In this document: one piece after another, positions 6,986-13,624 of the stretch
Layout: every line of letters starts with the position of its first letter
Numbering within the stretch: position 1 is the stretch's first letter
Source of the DNA: CAYVLI01 sp964452105 [NCBI: uncultured Nitrospinota bacterium]
GTDB lineage: Bacteria; JAUXIQ01
Assembly: GCA_964452105.1 (NCBI GenBank)
Contig: CAYVLI010000011.1
Coordinates: forward strand, 2,238-16,778
Direction of reading: 5' to 3'
Length of the DNA: 14,541 nt
The notes under the pieces: generated by a model
Databases searched by the model: none
What the model was told of the DNA's origin: nothing
What the model saw: the letters and a program-made list of their open reading frames with translations, nothing else
Translations under genes and position numbers: made by a program

Positions 6986-7414
6986 TTATTCGAGTGCATG
7001 CTGGCGTCCATCGGCCGAGAACCTCAAGTTATCTATTGTGGTTAGGTTGAGGGAATCCCTCATTTCCCGATATATATTGTCCATGAATCCTTTCATGGTG
7101 CAATTGCTCTCCAGAGGGCAATGAGGAGCCTCGCTTTGACATTTCACCAGGGCCAACGACTTTTCCATTACTTCCACCACCTCCAGCATGGTGATCTGAG
7201 ATGCATCCCTGGCTAACTTTATTCCGCCGTTGACACCTTTGAGAGAAACGATTATTCCATTTTTAGCCAGCTTGTGGACGATATTGGCCAGAAACCTTTC
7301 CGGAATGTTGAATTTACAGGCCACGGCTCTGGTGCTGATGCTCTCATCCGGTTCAAGCCCTGCCAGATGAGTCGTTACGAAGAGGGCGTAGTCAGTAGCT
7401 CTGGTGAATTTCAT
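6986..7414 (-). CDS. Rrf2-family transcriptional regulator, probable Fe-S sensor of the suf operon
   Basis: The 142-residue protein has the Rrf2/IscR/SufR winged-helix fold: MKFTRATDYALFVTTHLA at the N terminus, the recognition region STRAVACKFNIPERFLANIVHKLAKNG (27-53), and the wing LKGVNGGIKLARD. Three cysteines follow at 92, 99 and 105 (KCQSEAPHC, ESNC), almost the 92/98/104 arrangement of the [2Fe-2S] sensor IscR, so it is likely to carry a cluster. It is the first gene of the suf operon and so probably controls its own transcription according to cluster supply; this is inference from family and position. A clear GGGAG lies 7 nt before ATG 7414. It could equally be called SufR- or IscR-like; sequence alone does not decide. 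Confidence 0.92.
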   Translation of the reverse strand: MKFTRATDYALFVTTHLAGLEPDESISTRAVACKFNIPERFLANIVHKLAKNGIIVSLKGVNGGIKLARDASQITMLEVVEVMEKSLALVKCQSEAPHCPLESNCTMKGFMDNIYREMRDSLNLTTIDNLRFSADGRQHALE

Positions 7415-7435
7415 GTTTTTTCTCCCGGTGAATAA

Positions 7436-7459
7436 ATATCATCATTTTAGTGATAATAT
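7436..7459 (-). promoter_or_regulatory. Inverted repeat overlapping the -10 of the suf promoter (candidate operator)
   Basis: On the plus strand ATATCATCA (7436-7444) and TGATAATAT (7451-7459) are inverted repeats matching at 8 of 9 positions around a 6-base spacer. It covers the -10 hexamer and the predicted transcription start, a position expected for a repressor. Candidate binders are the Rrf2 protein itself or a Fur-family protein; it matches neither the IscR type 2 consensus nor the CAAC-N6-GTTG site of cyanobacterial SufR. Confidence 0.5.
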
Positions 7460-7483
7460 GTCTCGGCAGTGTCCTGGAGTCAA
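7455..7483 (-). promoter_or_regulatory. Sigma-70-type promoter of the rrf2-suf operon
   Basis: On the minus strand, -35 TTGACT (plus 7478-7483) is followed after 17 bases by CATATT (7455-7460); the overlapping TATTAT is a better -10 match but lies 19 bases away. Transcription would start near 7448, giving a leader of about 33 nt with GGGAG 7 nt before the ATG at 7414. The -35 matches five of six consensus bases. Confidence 0.55.
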
Positions 7484-7509
7484 TATGATAATGAGAATTA
7501 CTATCATGT
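7482..7509 (-). promoter_or_regulatory. Fur-box-like palindrome upstream of the suf promoter
   Basis: GATAATGAGAATTACTATC (7487-7505, plus strand) matches the classical 19-bp Fur box at 16 positions and reads as hexamers GATAAT, GAGAAT, then ACTATC in reverse, the Fur array pattern. The wider palindrome is AATATGATA (7482-7490) with TATCATGTT (7501+1 to 7510 region; inner arms ATGATA 7485-7490 and TATCAT 7502-7507). It abuts the -35 element. Binding by Fur is inferred; no fur gene is in the window. Confidence 0.55.
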
Positions 7510-7598
7510 TAGCACAAACTTCGGCTTAGGAAGTGTCTTTAAGTCGAGAGATATTATCAGAAGGACAGACGGTTCTATTTCTTACCACTAAGTTGTAT

Positions 7599-7623
7599 CG
7601 CCGGGTGCGGAGACTCGACGGCG
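7599..7623 (+). repeat. Hairpin repeat with GCGGAG loop (copy 1)
   Basis: The core CGGGTGCGGAGAC (7602-7614) is identical to 10732-10744. Here GGGT (7603-7606) pairs with ACTC (7613-7616) around loop GCGGAG, and CGCC (7599-7602) with GGCG (7620-7623) across a small bulge. No T-run follows on either strand, so it is not an intrinsic terminator. Noncoding; function unknown. Confidence 0.5.
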
Positions 7624-7780
7624 GGTAGATTATTATTGTATCATGCGGGCGTGGACTGTCGGTTTGAAGCTGTATCGAAGTTAAGGGAAATAACAGGAGG
7701 GGCCGGCCGCTTTATTTTATGTGGTCATACGGTGAGCTACGAGACAGGTAAAAAGTAGAGATAGGAGAATGTCGTTAAAA

Positions 7781-8680
7781 TCAACCTTTATCGAAGTGAC
7801 TCTGTTTACTGCGCTTCTCCTCGTACATTGATCTATCGGCCTGGTTCAACAGTTTCTCGATGGAACAGGGCATCTCGGGATTGTAGGTTGCGATCCCTAC
7901 GCTCATAGATAATTTGTAAGGCCGGTGTTCAAGGCTGTTGTGCTCCACCACTTTCCTTTGCAGCCGGTCGATGATGGCTTCTGTGTCGTCCCCGTGCGGT
8001 TGGATTGCCAGGACTGTAAACTCGTCGCCGCCTATGCGGGCCACGATGTCGGATTGGCGAAAAGTCTCCCTGAGGAGGTTTGCCGTGTCGATGAGCGCCT
8101 GGTCACCGACTGTATGGCCGAAAGCATCGTTGATCAGCTTCATTCCGTCCAGATCAGCGAAGAGGAGCGTCATATTTTTTTTCATTCGGCTGGCCACATG
8201 TAATTGCTGCCGGGCCAGGGTCAGAAAACCTCTCCTGTTGTGCAATCCTGTGAGTTCATCTATTATGGACATGGCGCGCATCATCACGAGCAGTCTGTGC
8301 CGCTCGATGGCATAGCGTATTGAACGAACCAGCAGGTTGCTATCTACCTGTCCCTTGACCAGATAATCCTGGGCTCCTGCTTTGACAGCGTTTACCGCCA
8401 GGGTCTCTCCGTAGATTCCGGTGAGCACTATAATGGGCAATTTAATGGCGTGCTCTTTAACACGCAAGAAAGTGTCGAAGCCGACGCTGTCCGGGAGTTC
8501 CAGGTCAAGCAAGACCACGCCGAAATTCTCTTCATCGAGTAGTTTAAGAGCTTCGTCGAGCCTCTTCACGTGCTGCAACTCAAACTGGCCGTTGCCTGCG
8601 TCCTTTAGAGTCTCTTGAAGCAGCCGGGCATCCCCGGGGTTATCTTCTATGAGAAGGATATTTATTGTTTGAGAACTCAT
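7781..8680 (-). CDS. Response regulator with GGDEF domain (diguanylate cyclase)
   Basis: The 299-residue protein joins an N-terminal receiver domain (about 7-127; acidic pair Glu12-Asp13, phosphoacceptor Asp59 in VVLLDLELPD, Lys109) to a C-terminal GGDEF domain (about 135-299). The active-site motif GGDEF is intact at 217-221, and RQSD (208-211) exactly five residues before it is a complete I-site for product inhibition by c-di-GMP. DELTGLHNRRGF marks the domain start. Phosphorylation of the receiver should promote dimerisation and conversion of two GTP to c-di-GMP. It follows the receiver protein gene by 7 bases. The start is uncertain: ATG 8680 (MSSQTINILLIED) or GTG 8686, with only a weak ribosome site. 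No PilZ effector or EAL partner is in the window. Probably phosphorylated by the adjacent kinase. Confidence 0.93.
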   Translation of the reverse strand: MSSQTINILLIEDNPGDARLLQETLKDAGNGQFELQHVKRLDEALKLLDEENFGVVLLDLELPDSVGFDTFLRVKEHAIKLPIIVLTGIYGETLAVNAVKAGAQDYLVKGQVDSNLLVRSIRYAIERHRLLVMMRAMSIIDELTGLHNRRGFLTLARQQLHVASRMKKNMTLLFADLDGMKLINDAFGHTVGDQALIDTANLLRETFRQSDIVARIGGDEFTVLAIQPHGDDTEAIIDRLQRKVVEHNSLEHRPYKLSMSVGIATYNPEMPCSIEKLLNQADRSMYEEKRSKQSHFDKG

Positions 8681-8687
8681 TTCCACA

Positions 8688-9134
8688 TCACTCTGAGGGT
8701 AGTTTTACTATGGTGAACCAGAACTCTTTAATCGATTTTACCACTTTAGAGAACTGTTCGATATCCACGGGTTTATGGATGTAGCAGTTTGCATTCAGGT
8801 CATAGGCCTCAAGTATGTCCTGTTCGGCCCTGGAAGTGGTCAGCACCACCACCGGGATGCGCTTTAGATCGCGATCCTGTTTTAGTTCCGCCAGCACCTC
8901 TCTGCCGTTTTTTCTGGGCATATTCAGGTCTAACAGTATTATATCGGGCCTCTGTGCGTCTGCGTACGCGGTCTTTCTGTGTAGAAATTCCATGGCCTCA
9001 ACGCCGTCTTTGACTATGCTCAGATGGTTGAAAATCTTATTTTCCCTGAAGGCCTCAATAGTCAGCCTGACGTCACCCGGATTGTCTTCCACCAATAAAA
9101 TCTCGACTGGTTTGCCTTCTCTATCCATATCCAT
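8688..9134 (-). CDS. Stand-alone receiver response regulator, RcpA-like
   Basis: A 148-residue single-domain CheY-like protein of the type that accompanies phytochrome-like kinases (RcpA/Rcp1 family). Visible: [15 protein letters not shown] with acidic residues Glu16 and Asp17, phosphoacceptor Asp69 in [13 protein letters not shown], the conserved VVLTTS threonine (Thr100), and Lys121 in the KPVD motif. There is no output domain, so it probably acts by protein contact or as a phosphotransfer partner. It lies 13 bases after the kinase gene and 7 before the diguanylate cyclase, in one operon. The frame is open to 9248, but I choose ATG 9134 (or 9128) since earlier residues read through the kinase gene in another frame and the family begins just before EILLVED. 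Confidence 0.94.
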   Translation of the reverse strand: MDMDREGKPVEILLVEDNPGDVRLTIEAFRENKIFNHLSIVKDGVEAMEFLHRKTAYADAQRPDIILLDLNMPRKNGREVLAELKQDRDLKRIPVVVLTTSRAEQDILEAYDLNANCYIHKPVDIEQFSKVVKSIKEFWFTIVKLPSE

Positions 9135-9147
9135 TGTTTCGAAGCTC

Positions 9148-10497
9148 TCACGCTGGAATTGAAAAATGAAATGTAGCTCCTTCTCCGGGCTTTGAATCAA
9201 CGCATATGTGCCCGCCGTGGCGTTCGACGATCTTTTTACAAATGGCAAGTCCTATTCCCGTTCCGGGATACTCGTCTCTGGCATGCAGACGCTGATATAT
9301 GAGGAAGATTCTATCTTTATTTTGCGGGTCCATGCCGATCCCGTTGTCCTTAATAGAAAAGAGCCACTCATCCTCTCTTCGTTCTGTTGAGACATGAACT
9401 TCTGGAGCTCGACCATCGTGGAATTTAATTGCGTTGCTGATGAGGTTCTGAAACAACTGAACCAGTTGGACATCATCAGCCATGACAGTGGGTAGGGGAT
9501 CGTGGGTGACGACCGCACCCTTCTCCTCGATGGCTGGTTGCAGATTTATGAGAACGTTTTCGATCAAGATGTTGCAATCGACGGGTTCTGCTTTTTTGTC
9601 GCTGGTTCCCACACGCGAATAGGCCAGCAGACCGTTGATTAAATCACGCATACGGCTGGTTCCATCAACGATATATTCGATGAACTCATCTGCATCGGGG
9701 TCCAGCTTATTCCTGTAGCGCTTGGCCAGGAGCTGGGTGAAGCCGGAGATCATCCGCAATGGCTCCTGCAGGTCGTGAGAGGCTATATAGGCGAAATGTT
9801 TGAGTTCCGAGTTTGAATTGGCAAGCTCTTTTGCCGTTCGTTTGAGTTTATCCTCCAGGCGGGAGCGCTCTGCGAGGATTTTGCTTGCTTTAAAAGAAGC
9901 AAATATCACCGCTGCCAGAAGTCCTAAAGTGACTGCAAAGAGAGTAAAGTAAAAATGAGACATCAGGGCGTTATGTTCTTTCATTCTTCCGGTGATATCG
10001 TAGTAGATTTCGAAAGCCCCTGCGAACTTATTATCTTTAAAAATTGGTATATACGTTTCCACCGCATCCATAATCATTACCCTGCCTTCCATGGACCTGG
10101 CGTCTTTTTTAACGACTTTCGAATAAACATTCCCCGCAGCCACGATATTGTGAAAATATTCTTTCTGGTTCAGCTTTCCTACGTCTTCAGTATCGGTTGA
10201 ATATAAGACTTCACCGTTCCCGGTATAAACCTTTATTTTCCAGAAATTGAATCCTGATTTAACTTTTTCTATGTGGGTCGCAAAATATGGTTTACTGATT
10301 TCTTCTTCCAGACTTTTGCCATCCTGGAAAAGCATCATTGTCATATGGTTCCCAACGCGAACGGCTTCATTTTCGGCTTGCTTCAGGAAGGAATGGGTAA
10401 GTGCTGGATATATGAACAGGATGTTATACAGAGGAAACGCTATTGCTATGACGAAAGATACAAACAGGAGCGTTCTTATCGATTTGAATTTAAGCAT
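9148..10497 (-). CDS. Membrane sensor histidine kinase with extracytoplasmic sensor domain
   Basis: The 449-residue protein has a transmembrane helix at about 9-32, an extracytoplasmic sensor domain (33-180, Cache-like by eye: [44 protein letters not shown]), a second helix at about 181-202, a short coiled coil (205-232), then HisKA with phosphoacceptor His241 in [14 protein letters not shown] and an HATPase domain. N box [10 protein letters not shown] (Asn355), G1 DNGIGMD (384-390) and G2 GTGIGLAI (412-419) are all intact. The HDLQEPLRM kinase type usually pairs with RcpA-like receivers, as here. The ligand is unknown. The start is ATG 10497; an in-frame TTG at 10539 would add a polar stretch before the first helix. 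The upstream region has no convincing promoter. Confidence 0.93.
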   Translation of the reverse strand: MLKFKSIRTLLFVSFVIAIAFPLYNILFIYPALTHSFLKQAENEAVRVGNHMTMMLFQDGKSLEEEISKPYFATHIEKVKSGFNFWKIKVYTGNGEVLYSTDTEDVGKLNQKEYFHNIVAAGNVYSKVVKKDARSMEGRVMIMDAVETYIPIFKDNKFAGAFEIYYDITGRMKEHNALMSHFYFTLFAVTLGLLAAVIFASFKASKILAERSRLEDKLKRTAKELANSNSELKHFAYIASHDLQEPLRMISGFTQLLAKRYRNKLDPDADEFIEYIVDGTSRMRDLINGLLAYSRVGTSDKKAEPVDCNILIENVLINLQPAIEEKGAVVTHDPLPTVMADDVQLVQLFQNLISNAIKFHDGRAPEVHVSTERREDEWLFSIKDNGIGMDPQNKDRIFLIYQRLHARDEYPGTGIGLAICKKIVERHGGHICVDSKPGEGATFHFSIPA

Positions 10498-10726
10498 TGA
10501 ATAAATCCACTTGTTTCTTATATGAGAGATTAAACACAACTACACTTTCTGGAGGCGTCTTCGTTCAAATACTTCCAAAAAGTAAGCTTTTAAGTGATCC
10601 ATTTAACCTGGATTTGGAATTAGAAATTCGGGAACATCGATAATTTATGACATTGATGCCGTTATATAGGTATTTTTAAAATTTCTTTTTTTATTGCTCT
10701 GTAGAAACTGTTTTTCGAATTTCTTT

Positions 10727-10752
10727 GCTGTCGGGTGCGGAGACCCCACAGC
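10727..10752 (+). repeat. Hairpin repeat with GCGGAG loop (copy 2)
   Basis: GCTGTCGGGT (10727-10736) and ACCCCACAGC (10743-10752) pair at 9 of 10 positions around loop GCGGAG. The core CGGGTGCGGAGAC is identical to the copy at 7602-7614 and the loop is the same, while the outer stem sequences differ. No T-run follows on either strand. Confidence 0.6.
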
Positions 10753-10790
10753 GCTGCAGTAAAACGCTTCCCAACATATTTAACTATAAG

Positions 10791-10816
10791 TGGCATTCCC
10801 GCGAAAGCGGGAACCC
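10791..10816 (-). repeat. 26-nt hairpin repeat, reverse copy
   Basis: Read on the minus strand it matches 258-283 at 24 of 26 positions, with an identical stem-loop TTCCCGC-TTTC-GCGGGAA (GAAA loop on the plus strand). No long terminal arm like that at 201-257 accompanies it. It is followed on the plus strand by a GC-rich tract and the CAGGCT hairpin at 10847-10864. Confidence 0.7.
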
Positions 10817-11032
10817 AGTAGGGGTGTCCCTTGTGGCCGCCCAGGGCAGGCTTGGTATAGCCTGATAAAAAATTCGGGTTTAAGAACAGTTTTGTCCCAT
10901 CCCTTTTTTTATTCCGGCCTGTTAATCTTTTCGGAAATTTCCCCTGGAACTTTATACCGATTGGTCAAGCATGGGCATTCAGAGGAGAATTCAAGAGTGG
11001 CGGGAATCTATCCATCTACTTTGCAGGCCAAC

Positions 11033-12088
11033 TCAAATTATCAGCATGGCATCTCCATAGCTATAAAAACGATATTCTTTGCTGATGGCTTCTTTATAGG
11101 CCTGAAGCGTTTGTTCACGCCCGGCGAAGGCGCAAACAAGCATCAGGAGGGTGGATTTGGGAAGGTGAAAATTGGTGATGAGAGCATCCACTGCCTTGAA
11201 TTCATAGCCAGGGTAGATGAATAAACTCGTCCATCCGCTCATGGGCTCTATTCGACCAACGCTTGTTGTACAGGTCTCAAGTGTCCTGGTTGCGGTGCTC
11301 CCCACGCAGATTATCCTTCCCCCCGACGCCTTCACTTCGTTGATGGAATCGGCGCTCTCCCGGCTCAGTGAGAAGTATTCCGGTTCCATAGTATGTGAGG
11401 TGATGTCTTCTTGGCGGACCGGCCTGAAGGTCCCGGCGCCGATATGCAGGGTCATGGTAACAAGTCTGATACCCTGGTCTGAAAGATTTCCGAGAAGTTC
11501 CTCGGAAAAATGAAGCCCGGCCGTGGGCGCTGCAACGGAGCCTTCGTGTCGAGCCAAAACCGTCTGGTAGCGCTCTCTATCAAGCGCCTCTGTTTTTTCG
11601 AAGCCCGGACCTGTTTCCCGCTTGATGTAAGGGGGAAGTGGGATTCTGCCGTAAAGCCGTAATTTTTCTTTCAACTCACCCCTGCAGTTCAGCCGGATGG
11701 TGCTCTTGCCGCCTTGTTTAAGTTCCAGCACTTCCCCTCTGAGGTCGCCTTTCCCGAACAGGATCGTCCTCCCCAGCAAGCCGTTCTTATGGGGTTTGAT
11801 CAGCGCCTCCCATCTCCCTTCTTTTAGCTCGGAGAGAAGCAGCATCTCCACCTTGCCTCCCGTGTCCTCCCTGTGGCCCATCAGGCGTGAAGGGGTCACC
11901 CTGGTGTCGTTCATGATCAGCGCATCGCCTGCTTTGAGATATTTGAGAACGTTGTAGAAATGCTTGTGGGCCATGGAGCCATCCTGCCGGTTGAGAACCA
12001 GCAGCCTGGCATTTTCTCTTCGTTCAGCCGGATACTGAGCAATGAGGGAAGGAGGTAAATTGTAATCGAAATCGGACAGTTTCAGCAT
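11033..12088 (-). CDS. queA: QueA, S-adenosylmethionine:tRNA ribosyltransferase-isomerase
   Basis: The 351-residue enzyme transfers and isomerises the ribosyl moiety of S-adenosylmethionine onto 7-aminomethyl-7-deazaguanine in tRNA, making epoxyqueuosine at the wobble position. Family landmarks are all present: DFDYNLPPSLIAQYP at 7-20, MNDTRVTPSRL (59-69), GRIPLPPYIKR (147-157), SVAAPTAGLHF (184-194), HIGAGTFRPV (215-224), and TNFHLPKSTLLMLVCAF (305-321). Length and both ends are normal. The start ATG 12088 begins MLKLSDFDY as expected; AGGA lies about 11 nt upstream. It follows the DUF2905 gene by 21 bases and is probably co-transcribed with it. No other queuosine gene is in the window. Confidence 0.97.
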   Translation of the reverse strand: MLKLSDFDYNLPPSLIAQYPAERRENARLLVLNRQDGSMAHKHFYNVLKYLKAGDALIMNDTRVTPSRLMGHREDTGGKVEMLLLSELKEGRWEALIKPHKNGLLGRTILFGKGDLRGEVLELKQGGKSTIRLNCRGELKEKLRLYGRIPLPPYIKRETGPGFEKTEALDRERYQTVLARHEGSVAAPTAGLHFSEELLGNLSDQGIRLVTMTLHIGAGTFRPVRQEDITSHTMEPEYFSLSRESADSINEVKASGGRIICVGSTATRTLETCTTSVGRIEPMSGWTSLFIYPGYEFKAVDALITNFHLPKSTLLMLVCAFAGREQTLQAYKEAISKEYRFYSYGDAMLII

Positions 12089-12109
12089 TTGCGAAGGGTT
12101 CCTGGTGTA

Positions 12110-12334
12110 CTATTTTCGAGAAATGAGGGTAAATATTATCGTAAGTACTATGCTGATAAGTATAGAGGTGGTAATGGGGAAATAGAAGGAAAAATTCCTT
12201 TTCTGGATGTAGATGTCCCCGGGCAGCCTTCCCAGGAAAGGTATCTTGCTGCCGAACATGATAATCAGGCCTATACAAGCAATAATCAGTCCCACGATTA
12301 GCAGCGCCTTGCCCACTTGCCCTAACCCTTGCAT
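12110..12334 (-). CDS. DUF2905 family small membrane protein
   Basis: A 74-residue protein with two hydrophobic helices (about 9-28 and 50-71) separated by a polar loop containing IPFLGRLPGDIYIQKRNFSFYFP, the DUF2905 signature. The family has no established function; it is commonly found beside ruvB and queA, exactly as here. It would be an inner-membrane hairpin protein. The start ATG 12334 gives MQGLGQVGKALLIVG and lies 12 nt after GGGAGG, a long spacing; another ATG at 12339 is better spaced (7 nt) but opens only a five-codon frame. There is a 180-bp repeat-bearing gap from ruvB, so it may have its own promoter, and 21 bases to queA. Confidence 0.88.
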   Translation of the reverse strand: MQGLGQVGKALLIVGLIIACIGLIIMFGSKIPFLGRLPGDIYIQKRNFSFYFPITTSILISIVLTIIFTLISRK

Positions 12335-12352
12335 CGCATTACTTTTCCTCCC
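12322..12352 (-). promoter_or_regulatory. Strong RBS aimed at a five-codon mini-ORF overlapping the DUF2905 start
   Basis: On the minus strand GGGAGG (plus 12347-12352) is 7 nt before ATG 12339, which encodes only MRCKG and stops with TAG at 12324-12322, 12 bases inside the DUF2905 gene. The DUF2905 ATG at 12334 is 12 nt from the same site. The arrangement could lower DUF2905 translation or work by termination and reinitiation. Confidence 0.3.
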
Positions 12353-12422
12353 GATTCTTTATCTATTATCTAATTTACAACCTGGTGCAAGAGCCCGGAG
12401 CGGGAGTGCCTTGAGGATAAGA

Positions 12423-12507
12423 CAGGGGCGGGTTTTGAACCCGCGGTACGCGGGACCGCCCGAAGCGTTCTCATTACGGCCGGATTTCCGTTCTCACGGA
12501 GATGACA
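12423..12507 (+). repeat. Composite repeat between ruvB and DUF2905
   Basis: Two parts. First, CAGGGGCGG (12423-12431, as at 352 and 400) begins a foldable block: GCGGGTT/AACCCGC (12428-12434, 12438-12444), or alternatively CCCGC/GCGGG (12440-12444, 12450-12454) inside GGGCGG/CCGCCC (12426-12431, 12456-12461). Second, 12469-12507 is a compact relative of the 201-283 element: TCTCAT...ATGACA ends and a hairpin TCCGT-TCTC-ACGGA (12487-12500). Its last 26 bases match 258-283 at 20 positions. It fills most of the 180-bp gap; no T-run follows either structure. Confidence 0.6.
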
Positions 12508-12514
12508 ATCTTAG

Positions 12515-13561
12515 TCACCAGAGCCTGGCCTGCTTTTTTACTTCCGAGGATGGGCTGTCGGATTCCTTTAAGTCGATGCCCAGATGCTGGTAGGCGAGAA
12601 GCGTGGCCCTTCGTCCTCTAGGAGTGCGGTCGAGGTACCCTTTCTGAAGCAGGAAGGGTTCACACACGTCCTCGAGAGTCTCCTTGTCGTCCTGTATGGC
12701 CGCTGCCAGCGTCTCTATGCCCACAGGGCCGCCGTTGAACTTCTCAATGATGGTGATGAGGAGTTTCCTGTCCAGGCTGTCCAGTCCTTCTGTGTCCACA
12801 TCCAGCATACTCAGGGCGTGTCTTACCACGCTTCCTGTTATGTCGCCGTTTGCCTTGACCTGAGCGTAATCCCTCACGCGCCGCAGCAACCTGTTGGCCA
12901 CGCGCGGAGTTCCCCGTGAGCGGCGGGCCAGTTCCGCAGCGCCTTCACGGTCGATATGAACCTGGAGGATGTTTGAGGATCTTTTGATGATGGTCTCTAT
13001 TTCCTCGGCGCTGTAGAAATCCAGCCTGAAAACCACTCCGAAACGGTCTCGCAGGGGAGAGGTGATAAGCCCTGCCCTGGTGGTCGCTCCGACCAGCGTG
13101 AACCTGGGCAAATCCAGCTTTATTATGCGAGCGCTGGGCCCCTGACCTATGACTATATCGAACTGAAAATCCTCCATGGCGGGATAGAGAACCTCTTCCA
13201 CCACCCGGTTCAGGCGGTGTATTTCGTCTATGAAAAAGATATCCTTGTCCTTGAGGTTTGTGAGTATTGCGGCAAGGTCTCCGGGCCGGTCCAGGGCCGG
13301 GCCGGAGGTGCTCTTTATGTTCACTCCCAATTCTGTACAGATAATGTTGGCGAGGGTTGTCTTGCCCAGCCCCGGAGGGCCGTAGAACAGGACGTGGTCC
13401 AGCGGTTCAGACCTGCCTTTTGCTGCGGCGATGAAGACTTTGAGGTTTTCGATCACCTTGGTCTGGCCGACGTATTCGGCGAAGCTCGTCGGTCTCAGCC
13501 CGGCTTCATACTCCAGTTCGCCGGATTTCGGTTCCGGATCTACTATCCTGTCATCTTCCAA
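12515..13561 (-). CDS. ruvB: RuvB, Holliday junction branch migration ATPase
   Basis: The 348-residue AAA+ motor drives branch migration of Holliday junctions together with RuvA. Walker [10 protein letters not shown] (61-69), Walker B FFIDEIH (109-115), sensor 1 VGATTRAG (157-164), the arginine-finger region SPLRDRFG (168-175), sensor 2 [17 protein letters not shown], and the C-terminal winged helix ending [21 protein letters not shown] (22-33) is the usual RuvB opening. The start appears to be TTG 13561, with AGGGGA about 5 nt upstream and no ATG or GTG upstream that fits. It lies 63 bases after ruvA in the same operon. The C-terminal tail after the winged helix is about 20 residues of low conservation. 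No key residue is missing. Confidence 0.96.
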   Translation of the reverse strand: MEDDRIVDPEPKSGELEYEAGLRPTSFAEYVGQTKVIENLKVFIAAAKGRSEPLDHVLFYGPPGLGKTTLANIICTELGVNIKSTSGPALDRPGDLAAILTNLKDKDIFFIDEIHRLNRVVEEVLYPAMEDFQFDIVIGQGPSARIIKLDLPRFTLVGATTRAGLITSPLRDRFGVVFRLDFYSAEEIETIIKRSSNILQVHIDREGAAELARRSRGTPRVANRLLRRVRDYAQVKANGDITGSVVRHALSMLDVDTEGLDSLDRKLLITIIEKFNGGPVGIETLAAAIQDDKETLEDVCEPFLLQKGYLDRTPRGRRATLLAYQHLGIDLKESDSPSSEVKKQARLW

Positions 13562-13624
13562 GGTTGTCCCCTGTTTTTATCCCGCAGGCGGAGACGATTC
13601 ACTGATCGTCTCCATTCAATAAGT

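Larger units (their letters stand above)
7415..7780. other. 366-bp intergenic region: suf promoter/operators, then unexplained sequence
   Basis: The first 95 bases next to rrf2 hold the suf operon promoter and two inverted repeats, described separately. A 9-mer TGATAATAT present in the inner repeat (7451-7459) recurs in reverse at 7551-7559. A hairpin repeat lies at 7599-7623. From 7624 to 7780 I see no convincing gene, RNA or terminator; the T-rich run just after the diguanylate cyclase stop (minus strand) has no stem before it. Confidence 0.6.
10498..11032. other. 535-bp intergenic region with structured repeats
   Basis: No gene is convincing here. It holds the second GCGGAG-loop hairpin (10727-10752), the reverse copy of the 26-nt hairpin repeat (10791-10816), and a hairpin CAGGCT/AGCCTG (10847-10864) next to a GC-rich tract. 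The part next to the kinase gene (10498-10720) is AT-rich and should contain its promoter, but I could not fix one. The queA side (10865-11032) shows no intrinsic terminator. The long plus-strand frame through 10790-11224 is a product of the repeat and the queA antisense. Confidence 0.6.

Noticed and set aside
7701-7708. GGCCGGCC palindrome as a terminator of the signalling operon
   Set aside because: The arms leave no loop and the following T-rich run is on the wrong strand for the upstream gene.
7415-7780. tRNA or small structured RNA in the gap
   Set aside because: No cloverleaf, anticodon arm or T-loop consensus on either strand; only short hairpins.
9135-9248. Longer start of the lone receiver protein at 9248
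   Set aside because: The extension overlaps the kinase C terminus in another frame; the receiver domain begins right after ATG 9134.
10498-10720. c-di-GMP (GEMM) riboswitch upstream of the kinase operon
   Set aside because: I looked for the conserved GEMM core and tetraloop receptor on the minus strand and did not find them.
10790-11224. 144-residue plus-strand frame starting MAFPRKREPS
   Set aside because: It begins in the 26-nt hairpin repeat, passes through noncoding sequence and ends antisense to queA; no family resemblance.
12365-12390. Promoter for DUF2905-queA: TTGCAC and GATAAT on the minus strand
   Set aside because: Spacer is only 14 bases, outside the usual range; left as a possibility, not annotated.
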